Made by a program: the position numbers and the translations under genes. From Candidatus Nanopelagicales bacterium (lineage in GTDB: Bacteria > Actinomycetota > Actinomycetes > S36-B12 > UBA5976): DNA of 6,660 bases. Location of the stretch: assembly GCA_030831445.1 (NCBI GenBank), contig JAURLB010000017.1:1-6660 (forward strand), given 5' to 3'. This document shows, in pieces, positions 1 to 5,181 of the stretch (the stretch's first letter is position 1; every line of letters starts with the position of its first letter). The notes under the pieces are model-generated. The model was given only the letters and a program-made list of their open reading frames with translations. It made no database searches and had not been told where the DNA came from.

Positions 1-1279
1 CATTTTTCCAATAACCTTTGAAGAGGTGTGGGCCCTTTATAAGTACTTCGCCATCGTCTCCGATACCAAGAGTGACGCCAGGTATTGCTCGACCAACTGA
101 ACCAACTTTCAACATTGTTGGACGATTTACAGTGGAAGCTGACGATGTTTCTGTTAAGCCGTAACCTTCAAGAATTGTTAGACCAATTCCTCGGAAGAAA
201 TGGCCTAAACGCTCACCCAGTGCAGCACCACCAGATACCGACCACTTGACGTTACCGCCCATTGCATTTCGCAATTTCTTATAGACAAGTTTGTCAAAGA
301 CTCCATGCTTCAGTTTTAAGCCAAGTGGAACTTTGCCACTTGCAAGCGCGCGCGAATAAGCGATTGCCACGTCCGCCGCTTGATTGAAGATCTTTTCTTT
401 ACCGTCGGTTGTCGCTTTTTGTTGCGCAGAATTGAAAACTTTTTCAAATACTCGGGGTACTGCCAGGAGGAAATTTGGCTTGAAGACCGCGAGGTCCGCT
501 ACGAGATTCTTAATGTCTGGAGCGAATGCAACTTTCAGTCCAGTCTCGACCATCGCAATCTGAATGATACGTCCAAAAACGTGTGCAAGGGGAAGGAAAA
601 GTAGGGTGGAAGTTGATCGGTCACCAAAAACTTCAGGTACAGCAGTGGTGACATTGCGCACCAAGAATAAGAAGTTTCCGTGCGTTACAACACATCCCTT
701 CGGTCTGCCGGTAGTGCCGGATGTGTAGATGATTGTTGCGATGTCTTCAGGGGTTACTTTTGCTCGCCGAGCATCGATATCTGCATCGGAAATCCAATTT
801 CCACTGGACTTCAGCTCGTCAATTGCATTTCTATCAATTCCCCACGTGTGTTTCAAACTTGGCATTGCGCTTCTGAGTTCATTGACCATATTCCAATGAC
901 TCTCGGCTTCAACAACGATTGCAACTGCTTCTGAGTCATTCACGATCCATTGCAATTGTTCATGGCTTGAGGTTTCGTAAACGGGCACCGTGACCGCACC
1001 CGCATACCAGATTGCATAATCAAGTAGCGTCCACTCGTAACGAGTGCGCGACATCAATGCAACTCTGTCACCCGGTTCGATACCAGCCGACTGCAGGCCT
1101 TTGGCAACTGCTCGAACTTCTTGTAAAAACTGCGCTGAGGTGAGATCAATCCATTGAGATTCGACTCTGTTCACGATGGCGACTGAGTTTGCTTGCTTTT
1201 GAGCGTGAACGAGTAAGGCATCTGTCAGACTGCCTGAAACTGGATAGAGCTCAAGTTGCGGTTCGGTGTATTGCTGCAC
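1..1279 (-). CDS. fadD: Long-chain fatty acid--CoA ligase (FadD15-like AMP-forming synthetase), partial: C-terminus beyond left edge
   Basis: The enzyme activates a fatty acid to acyl-AMP and then acyl-CoA, using ATP and CoA and releasing AMP and PPi. Reading leftwards from GTG 1279 gives 426 uninterrupted codons that leave the window open. The ANL-family P-loop YTSGTTGRPKG lies at residues 185-195, the FLPLAHVFGR segment at 228-237, VPRVFEKVF at 274-282, SGGAAL at 349-354 and the adenylate-binding YGLTETS at 373-379. The last visible stretch, GPHLFKGYWKN, just precedes the hinge. The TGD motif and catalytic lysine of the C-terminal lid lie outside. FadD15-type proteins are about 600 residues, so roughly 170 are missing because of the window edge, not a break. 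GTG 1279 is preferred because GGGAGG sits 5 nt upstream. An in-frame ATG at 1309 lacks a ribosome site and falls inside the best -10 candidate. The family is certain; the chain-length preference is not visible. Confidence 0.95.
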   Translation of the reverse strand, partial: MQQYTEPQLELYPVSGSLTDALLVHAQKQANSVAIVNRVESQWIDLTSAQFLQEVRAVAKGLQSAGIEPGDRVALMSRTRYEWTLLDYAIWYAGAVTVPVYETSSHEQLQWIVNDSEAVAIVVEAESHWNMVNELRSAMPSLKHTWGIDRNAIDELKSSGNWISDADIDARRAKVTPEDIATIIYTSGTTGRPKGCVVTHGNFLFLVRNVTTAVPEVFGDRSTSTLLFLPLAHVFGRIIQIAMVETGLKVAFAPDIKNLVADLAVFKPNFLLAVPRVFEKVFNSAQQKATTDGKEKIFNQAADVAIAYSRALASGKVPLGLKLKHGVFDKLVYKKLRNAMGGNVKWSVSGGAALGERLGHFFRGIGLTILEGYGLTETSSASTVNRPTMLKVGSVGRAIPGVTLGIGDDGEVLIKGPHLFKGYWKN

Positions 1280-1284
1280 GAAGG

Positions 1285-1290
1285 CCTCCC
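1285..1290 (-). promoter_or_regulatory. Ribosome binding site of fadD
   Basis: The minus strand reads GGGAGG, five bases before GTG 1279. It decides the start in favour of GTG over the in-frame ATG ten codons upstream. Confidence 0.7.
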
Positions 1291-1304
1291 GGGTTGTTTG
1301 GCAG

Positions 1305-1334
1305 AACATAGCCAACGGTTGTCGTTTGTGCCAT
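1305..1334 (-). promoter_or_regulatory. Candidate fadD promoter
   Basis: On the minus strand a TATGTT hexamer (1310-1305) matches the actinobacterial -10 pattern TANNNT. It lies 18 nt from ATGGCA (1334-1329), a four-of-six match to TTGACA. Transcription would begin near 1299-1298, leaving a leader of about 20 nt that contains the GGGAGG site. This is a pattern match only. Confidence 0.4.
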
Positions 1335-1364
1335 GAGTGGGCCAAATTTTCATTTACCGGCAAG

Positions 1365-1370
1365 TAGCCT
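1365..1370 (+). promoter_or_regulatory. Candidate -10 element for the SRPBCC-glk-plsC operon
   Basis: TAGCCT matches TANNNT and would place the transcript start near 1376-1378. No good -35 hexamer is visible at the usual distance. The start point would lie downstream of GTG 1373, which argues against GTG 1373 as the first codon of the next gene. Confidence 0.35.
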
Positions 1371-1375
1371 AAGTG

Positions 1376-1383
1376 GGAGGAGG
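1376..1383 (+). promoter_or_regulatory. Purine-rich Shine-Dalgarno-like tract with long spacing
   Basis: GGAGGAGG is a strong anti-SD match, but it ends 16 nt before ATG 1400, much further than the usual 5-9 nt. No in-frame ATG, GTG or TTG lies at ideal distance. Translation may start inefficiently, or the tract may act in another way. Confidence 0.4.
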
Positions 1384-1399
1384 AAATTACAGTTGGGCT

Positions 1400-1819
1400 A
1401 TGGCTCGCCAAACCCTCCTTCTCCATAGCCCTGTTGCCAACGTGTTGGCGGTCCTAGCGGACGTTGAGAACTATCCATCATGGATGGATGGAGTGCGGGA
1501 GATGAAGGTCGCGAATACGGACGCTCTCGGTCGCGCAGAGCAAGTCGTGATGTCACTTGAAGGCATGGGGTTTAAAGATACCCTCACATTGCACTACCAA
1601 TGGGGAGATGACCACGTCTCGTGGGACTTGTTGAGTGCAACTCTCGTAACCAAGCTCCACGGCATGTTCAACCTTCAATCCGAAAGTGGTGGAACGCTTG
1701 TGGATTATGAATTAGATGCTGATGTGAACGTTGCACTTCCTAACTTCATGAAACAAGCAGGGATCGCAAATATTGTGAAAGCGACAATGCAAAATTTAAA
1801 GGCACGCTGTGAACAGTGA
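1400..1819 (+). CDS. SRPBCC-fold (polyketide cyclase/Coq10-START-like) protein
   Basis: A 139-residue protein of SRPBCC size and layout. It has an N-terminal strand, a helix carrying ADVENYPSWMDGV (20-32, the family's typical 'D-x-x-x-YP-x-W' region), then strands such as GFKDTLTLHYQW (57-68) and GTLVDYELDADV (98-109), and a long C-terminal helix at about 113-138. SRPBCC proteins form a helix-grip cavity for hydrophobic ligands; the ligand here cannot be read. No signal peptide or membrane segment is seen, so it is probably cytosolic. The frame is also open from GTG 1373. That start would add a Gly-rich leader translated from the SD-like tract, whereas MARQ at 1400 lines up with the usual short N-terminus of actinobacterial relatives. 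It heads a tight operon with the Cys-motif protein, glk and plsC, next to fadD, so a lipid-related role is possible but unproven. Confidence 0.85.
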   Translation: MARQTLLLHSPVANVLAVLADVENYPSWMDGVREMKVANTDALGRAEQVVMSLEGMGFKDTLTLHYQWGDDHVSWDLLSATLVTKLHGMFNLQSESGGTLVDYELDADVNVALPNFMKQAGIANIVKATMQNLKARCEQ

Positions 1820-2225
1820 GACAAGCACTGCCTGGTGGCTCTCGAGTGGGCCGCCACAGCCAACTCGACCTGAGGTCAACGAATCACAATCGTCAGAGAG
1901 TGGTTTTGTATTGACCCCTGAAGTCGTCCAAACTGGATTGAATATTGCATCGGGATTTGCCGAGACGTTCACAAAAATGTTTTCGCAAAACCCTGGTCAA
2001 GTGATCCACGATGTGAGTGTGTGTGGGGTTTGTCCAGTTTGTGTAACTGTTCAAGATCTCAAAAAACGAGATCCTGAACTCGCTTCATTAATAGAAGGTG
2101 CACTCGGCGGTGTCACACACAGCTATGAAAGGTTGAAGGGTCGACTTCCGGAACTGCTAGAACCAGTAACGAAACTCATTGTTGATTCGCTCGTTCAGTC
2201 AATGGTGAAGGGGCGATTTTCATGA
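1809..2225 (+). CDS. Small conserved actinobacterial protein with H-x4-C-x2-C-P-x-C motif, function unknown
   Basis: 138 residues starting at GTG 1809, with AAAGG at 1798-1802 six bases upstream. It overlaps the SRPBCC gene by 11 nt and glk by 4 nt (ATGA), so coupled translation is likely. The first 35 residues are Ser/Pro/Glu-rich and probably disordered. Then come a helical stretch (36-60), the cysteine motif CGVCPVC (C72, C75, C78) with H67 five residues ahead, and a second helical stretch (82-133) that includes a charged DLKKRDPELASLIEGALG segment. The spacing suggests a small zinc or redox site, but only one cluster is present, so a full four-Cys zinc ribbon is absent. From memory, Streptomyces relatives beside glucokinase genes carry a similar CxxCPxC followed by 'xxPE-x-x-x-x-L'. 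No function is known to me. Position between glk and a lipid-type gene hints at a partner or regulatory role. Confidence 0.85.
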   Translation: MNSETSTAWWLSSGPPQPTRPEVNESQSSESGFVLTPEVVQTGLNIASGFAETFTKMFSQNPGQVIHDVSVCGVCPVCVTVQDLKKRDPELASLIEGALGGVTHSYERLKGRLPELLEPVTKLIVDSLVQSMVKGRFS

Positions 2226-3163
2226 CGCAACATATCGGCGTTGACCTAGGTGGCACAAAAATCGCAGCTGGGCTCGTTTCTGAATCTGGCGAAGTGATCG
2301 CTTCCCTGAAAGTCGATACACCTCGAACATCCGCTGCTGACGTGATTGCTGCATTAGTTAAAGTCATTTCCCCGCTCAAAGCCCAAGTTCCAAGCGCAAA
2401 TGTCTGCGTTGCGATTCCAGGTTTTGTTGCCAAAGACAACGCAGAAGTGTTGATCACGCCAAATCTTCCGCTACGAAACATCAATTTACGGCACGAACTC
2501 GCTCGCACAATAGATGGAAACATCATCATCGAAAACGATGCGAATGCCGCGGCGTGGGGTGAGTATCTTTTTGGTGCAGCTCAAGGTTATGAGAATGTCG
2601 TGATGTTAACAGTAGGTACCGGACTTGGTGGCGGCATCATCATTCATTCGAAGTTGTATCGCGGAAGTTTCGGGATTGCTGCCGAAGTTGGACACATGAC
2701 AATTTCCTCAGACGGGTTGTTGTGTGGCTGCGGATTACACGGATGTTGGGAGCAATACGCAAGTGGTAGTGCACTCGTTCGCACTGCGCGTGAATTAGCC
2801 GGAGCAACTCCAGAGGCGGCAGCGGTTTTATTGTCTCTCGGTGACGGAAGTGTTGAAGGAATTCAGGGGCAGCACATAACGAAAGCAGCATTGATTGGTT
2901 GCGACGTAGCGGTTCGTTCGTATCAGGAATTGGGCAAATGGTTGGGGCAGGGGATTGCCAATCTTGCTGCACTCTTGGACCCAGATGTTTTCGTACTGGG
3001 CGGTGGTGTAGCTGATGCTGGAGATGCATTGCTTGAACCCGTCATCGATTCCCTCTCGTCGCATTTGACAGCAAAGAATTTTCGCAGTGTCCCTGAGGTG
3101 CGAGTAGCCACACTTGGCAATGATGCAGGTATGGTTGGCGCATCTGCATTGGCGAGAGGTTGA
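2222..3163 (+). CDS. glk: ROK-family glucokinase
   Basis: It phosphorylates glucose to glucose 6-phosphate in the cytosol, most likely with ATP. At 313 residues it has the normal length for actinobacterial ROK glucokinases. The N-terminal phosphate-binding motif DLGGTK is at 8-13. The sugar-binding and catalytic segment ENDANAAAWGE is at 104-114, with D106 as the expected base. GTGLGGG is at 132-138, EVGH at 155-158 and the ROK zinc signature CGCGLHGCWE at 168-177. H158, C168, C170 and C175 are the expected zinc ligands and E177 a sugar contact. VLGGGVADAG at 258-267 is the second nucleotide-domain motif. The ATG is preceded by GAAGGGG at 2207-2213 (8 nt) and overlaps the stop of the Cys-motif gene. 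A ROK repressor is unlikely because there is no N-terminal helix-turn-helix. Glucose specificity is inferred from the family; related hexoses remain possible. Confidence 0.95.
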   Translation: MTQHIGVDLGGTKIAAGLVSESGEVIASLKVDTPRTSAADVIAALVKVISPLKAQVPSANVCVAIPGFVAKDNAEVLITPNLPLRNINLRHELARTIDGNIIIENDANAAAWGEYLFGAAQGYENVVMLTVGTGLGGGIIIHSKLYRGSFGIAAEVGHMTISSDGLLCGCGLHGCWEQYASGSALVRTARELAGATPEAAAVLLSLGDGSVEGIQGQHITKAALIGCDVAVRSYQELGKWLGQGIANLAALLDPDVFVLGGGVADAGDALLEPVIDSLSSHLTAKNFRSVPEVRVATLGNDAGMVGASALARG

Positions 3164-3164
3164 A

Positions 3165-3881
3165 GTGGCCTACTGGATTTTAAAAATCGTCTTTCTTGGA
3201 CCGATTATTCGACTCCTTTACCGTCCAAAAATCATCGGGAAACACAATATTCCTCGTCGTGGCGCAGCGATACTTGCATCGAATCATCAGTCGTTTTCAG
3301 ACTCGATATTTCTACCTCTTGCGGTACCACGAAAGATTACCTTTCTGGCCAAGAGTGAATATTTCACGGGGAAAGGCATTAAGGGATTTTTTACCAAAAT
3401 GTTCTTTGCGGGAGTCGGTCAAGTTCCAATAGATCGAAGTGGTGGTCGCGCATCTGAAGCGGCTGTGTCCACAGCAGTAGAGATCTTGAAATCAGGCAAA
3501 CTTCTTGGAATCTACCCGGAGGGAACCAGATCTCCCGATGGGCGACTTTATCGAGGAAGAACCGGAATTATTCGCATCGCCCTCGAAGCGAATGTCCCCA
3601 TCATTCCGGTCGCACTTCAAGGTACTTTTGATATTCAGCCTCCTGGAACAATCATTCCGAAAATCAAACGAGTCACAATAACTTTCGGCGAACCTCTGTA
3701 CTTGGAAGATTTTCAAGGCAAAGAGAAGGATTTGGGCGCACTTCGCGAAGCGACAAATCTGGTGATGCAACGCTTGCAGTCACTCGGCGGGCAAACGTAT
3801 GTTGATATTTATGCAACAAAAGCGAAAGAAGCAATTCAAAGCCAAGTGTCGGAAGATTTGGAATCCGACATTAGTGAATGA
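3165..3881 (+). CDS. plsC: 1-acyl-sn-glycerol-3-phosphate acyltransferase (PlsC/LPLAT family)
   Basis: It is predicted to transfer a fatty acyl group to lysophosphatidic acid at the membrane, giving phosphatidic acid for phospholipid synthesis. The 238-residue protein has the acyltransferase blocks in order: NHQSFSD at 40-46 (catalytic H41 and D46), GQVPIDR at 85-91, YPEGTRS at 117-123, and VPIIPVAL at 144-151. The N-terminal WILKIVFLGPIIRLL (4-18) is hydrophobic and probably anchors it to the membrane. The C-terminal tail is acidic (SEDLESDISE). The frame is open from 3114 inside glk, but GTG 3165 is chosen: it lies one base after the glk stop and has GAGAGG at 3154-3159, five bases upstream. 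The gene is the last of the four-gene operon and overlaps the end of pfp on the other strand by 11 nt. Some actinobacterial relatives act on other lysolipids, so the exact acceptor is uncertain. Confidence 0.9.
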   Translation: MAYWILKIVFLGPIIRLLYRPKIIGKHNIPRRGAAILASNHQSFSDSIFLPLAVPRKITFLAKSEYFTGKGIKGFFTKMFFAGVGQVPIDRSGGRASEAAVSTAVEILKSGKLLGIYPEGTRSPDGRLYRGRTGIIRIALEANVPIIPVALQGTFDIQPPGTIIPKIKRVTITFGEPLYLEDFQGKEKDLGALREATNLVMQRLQSLGGQTYVDIYATKAKEAIQSQVSEDLESDISE

Positions 3882-5094
3882 TGCTTTGACCTAAAGGTTG
3901 CCCAATCTCTGAGAGCAATTCTTCAAACCAAGGATTTGCTTTCACGCTGAATGACTTACCGCCCTTGATGCGCTCAAATTCAATTGCTCGAAGTTCCCGC
4001 GATCTATCCTCGTCATGCCCCACAAGACCACTGACTCCGGCGAGTGCCGAATCTACTGCTACCTCGACACAGTCGCGAATGAGTTTGAGATCTGTTTCAT
4101 TAGCTCGAGCCGAACGTGCGAAGTAGCCACTTTTTTGTACGAGCACCTTCTCTGCGCCAATCATGGGTCCGAATTGTTTTCCGAACCAATTACCTGGATT
4201 GATTAAGTCAATCTTGACGTGTCCAAATGCATCACGTGGAACTTCCTCACCATTCGCAATCATCTCTTCGACAATTGCGTCGACCCCTGCTCCCTCTGAA
4301 AGAAAGATGTTTACATTGCCTTGCGTTGCAAGAATTGTTCGTAGTCGATCTGCTTCACTTTGAAGATCTACGCTCAATTCGGGAACATACACAGCGTGAA
4401 TATCTCGACGAAGTTGTGGAACGCCGAATTCTTCCAACCATTGAAAATCGCTCAGCATTTTTCGATACGCAAGCGCGGTCGCTGCAGTGAGCCATCCTGA
4501 ATGCCTTCCCATCACTTCGTGAATAACGAGCATGTGTGGGTTCGACGAATGCTCAGAAACCACATTGGTGAAGAAACGTGCTCCTTCTTCTGCTGCTGTC
4601 CATGCACCGAGACTTTGCGCAATCGGAACGATGTCGTTATCAATCGTCTTTGGAAGTCCAACCACTGTCAGCGGGTAGTTGTTCTGCTGTAAGAATGCTG
4701 CAAGATCTGCCGCTGCTGTGTTGGTGTCATCACCGCCGATAGTGTGCAACACATCAACTCCATCAGCGACAAGTTGATCAGCCGCGACTTGTTGGGGATC
4801 TTCGCCTTCTTTTACAAGTCCGCGTTTCACACAGTCAGCAATGTTGGTTAGTTTGACACGAGAGTTATTGATTGGACTTCCACCGAACGTGTGTAACAAA
4901 TGCGCTTTGGCCCTTACCTCTGGAGTGACAAGCATGCTCTCGCCTCGTAACAAACCGGCATATCCGCCGTAATAAGCGATAATCTCAATTTCAGGTGCAA
5001 GTTCTGTATAACGCTCAATCAAACCGCCAACTGCAGATGAGAGACATGGCGCAAGACCACCAGCTGTGAGAAGTGCAACTTTCTTGACAGTCAT
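3871..5094 (-). CDS. pfp: Pyrophosphate--fructose 6-phosphate 1-phosphotransferase (PPi-dependent phosphofructokinase)
   Basis: It reversibly interconverts fructose 6-phosphate plus PPi and fructose 1,6-bisphosphate plus phosphate, serving glycolysis and gluconeogenesis. The 407 residues compare with 404 in the characterised P. freudenreichii enzyme, to which whole stretches look near-identical from memory. GGDDTNT is at 120-126; the second Asp (D122-D123 pair, where ATP enzymes have Asp-Gly) is the known mark of PPi use. PKTIDND is at 148-154, with K149 also typical of PPi enzymes and D152 near the catalytic base. The F6P-binding MGRHSGW is at 195-201, and KSGYFAR at 321-327. The frame opens further upstream to TTG 5145, but ATG 5094 is chosen. 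It has GGAAAGGAAG just ahead, and MTVKKVALLTAGG matches the family N-terminus. It is transcribed divergently from the DAHP synthase gene and converges on plsC. Confidence 0.95.
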   Translation of the reverse strand: MTVKKVALLTAGGLAPCLSSAVGGLIERYTELAPEIEIIAYYGGYAGLLRGESMLVTPEVRAKAHLLHTFGGSPINNSRVKLTNIADCVKRGLVKEGEDPQQVAADQLVADGVDVLHTIGGDDTNTAAADLAAFLQQNNYPLTVVGLPKTIDNDIVPIAQSLGAWTAAEEGARFFTNVVSEHSSNPHMLVIHEVMGRHSGWLTAATALAYRKMLSDFQWLEEFGVPQLRRDIHAVYVPELSVDLQSEADRLRTILATQGNVNIFLSEGAGVDAIVEEMIANGEEVPRDAFGHVKIDLINPGNWFGKQFGPMIGAEKVLVQKSGYFARSARANETDLKLIRDCVEVAVDSALAGVSGLVGHDEDRSRELRAIEFERIKGGKSFSVKANPWFEELLSEIGQPLGQSIIH

Positions 5095-5096
5095 AA

Positions 5097-5106
5097 CTTC
5101 CTTTCC
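5097..5106 (-). promoter_or_regulatory. Ribosome binding site of pfp
   Basis: The minus strand reads GGAAAGGAAG followed by TT and the ATG at 5094. It supports this start over the TTG at 5145, which would add 17 residues not expected in the family. Confidence 0.6.
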
Positions 5107-5114
5107 AAGGGCTA

Positions 5115-5120
5115 ACGCTA
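5115..5120 (-). promoter_or_regulatory. Candidate -10 element of pfp
   Basis: The minus strand reads TAGCGT (TANNNT), predicting a transcript start near 5108 and a leader of about 13-15 nt that carries the ribosome site. The only -35 candidate, TTGCTC, is a three-of-six match at a 19-nt spacing, so this is weak. Confidence 0.3.
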
Positions 5121-5168
5121 ATAATGCAGATGAGGTTCTGAGCAATGCGGTGAAGATAAAACCTTAGG

Positions 5169-5181
5169 TAGGCTAGGCAAG
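5169..5181 (+). promoter_or_regulatory. Leaderless promoter of the DAHP synthase gene
   Basis: TAGGCT (5169-5174) matches TANNNT and is followed by six bases and then GTG 5181. That is the spacing at which actinobacterial leaderless transcripts begin on the start codon itself. TAG 5169-5171 is also an in-frame stop, and no Shine-Dalgarno sequence lies between it and the GTG, so the coding frame cannot start further upstream. The -35 region is weak. Confidence 0.6.

Larger units (their letters stand above)
1280..1399. other. Divergent intergenic region between fadD and the SRPBCC operon
   Basis: 120 bases hold the candidate promoters and ribosome sites of both transcription units. I found no convincing palindromic operator, such as a FadR- or TetR-type site, by eye. 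Confidence 0.6.
5095..5180. other. Divergent intergenic region between pfp and DAHP synthase
   Basis: 86 bases separate the two starts and must hold both promoters. The proposed -10 elements face away from each other (5120-5115 minus and 5169-5174 plus), so their upstream zones share about 50 bp. I saw no clear inverted repeat that would mark an operator. Confidence 0.6.

Noticed and set aside
380..934. Two plus-strand open frames (74 and 84 codons) in the left region
   Set aside because: Both lie antisense to the continuous fadD frame, whose ANL motifs are clear.
1277..1309. ATG 1309 as the fadD start
   Set aside because: It has no ribosome site and lies within the best -10 candidate; GTG 1279 has GGGAGG at ideal spacing.
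2176..2529. 117-codon open frame on the minus strand under the start of glk
   Set aside because: It lies antisense to the fully supported glucokinase, has no recognisable domain, and its composition fits a shadow of the coding strand.
2640..3029. 129-codon open frame on the minus strand inside glk
   Set aside because: The residue mix is rich in His, Arg, Gln and Pro, typical of antisense translation, and glk motifs on the other strand explain the conservation.
2222..3163. Polyphosphate-dependent glucokinase instead of an ATP enzyme
   Set aside because: It was considered because of the PPi enzyme nearby, but the N-terminal DLGGTK and overall length resemble the ATP-type actinobacterial ROK glucokinases, not the shorter polyphosphate group.
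3114..3164. Longer plsC beginning inside glk at 3114
   Set aside because: The extra 17 residues are a frame-shifted reading of the conserved glk C-terminus; GTG 3165 has its own ribosome site.
3884..3916. Short inverted repeats (ACCT-AA-AGGT and CTCT-G-AGAG) near the plsC/pfp junction as terminators
   Set aside because: The stems are only four base pairs, no T-run follows, and they sit within pfp coding sequence.
5095..5145. Longer pfp starting at TTG 5145
   Set aside because: The extension crosses the proposed promoter and ribosome site, and the family N-terminus starts at MTVKK.
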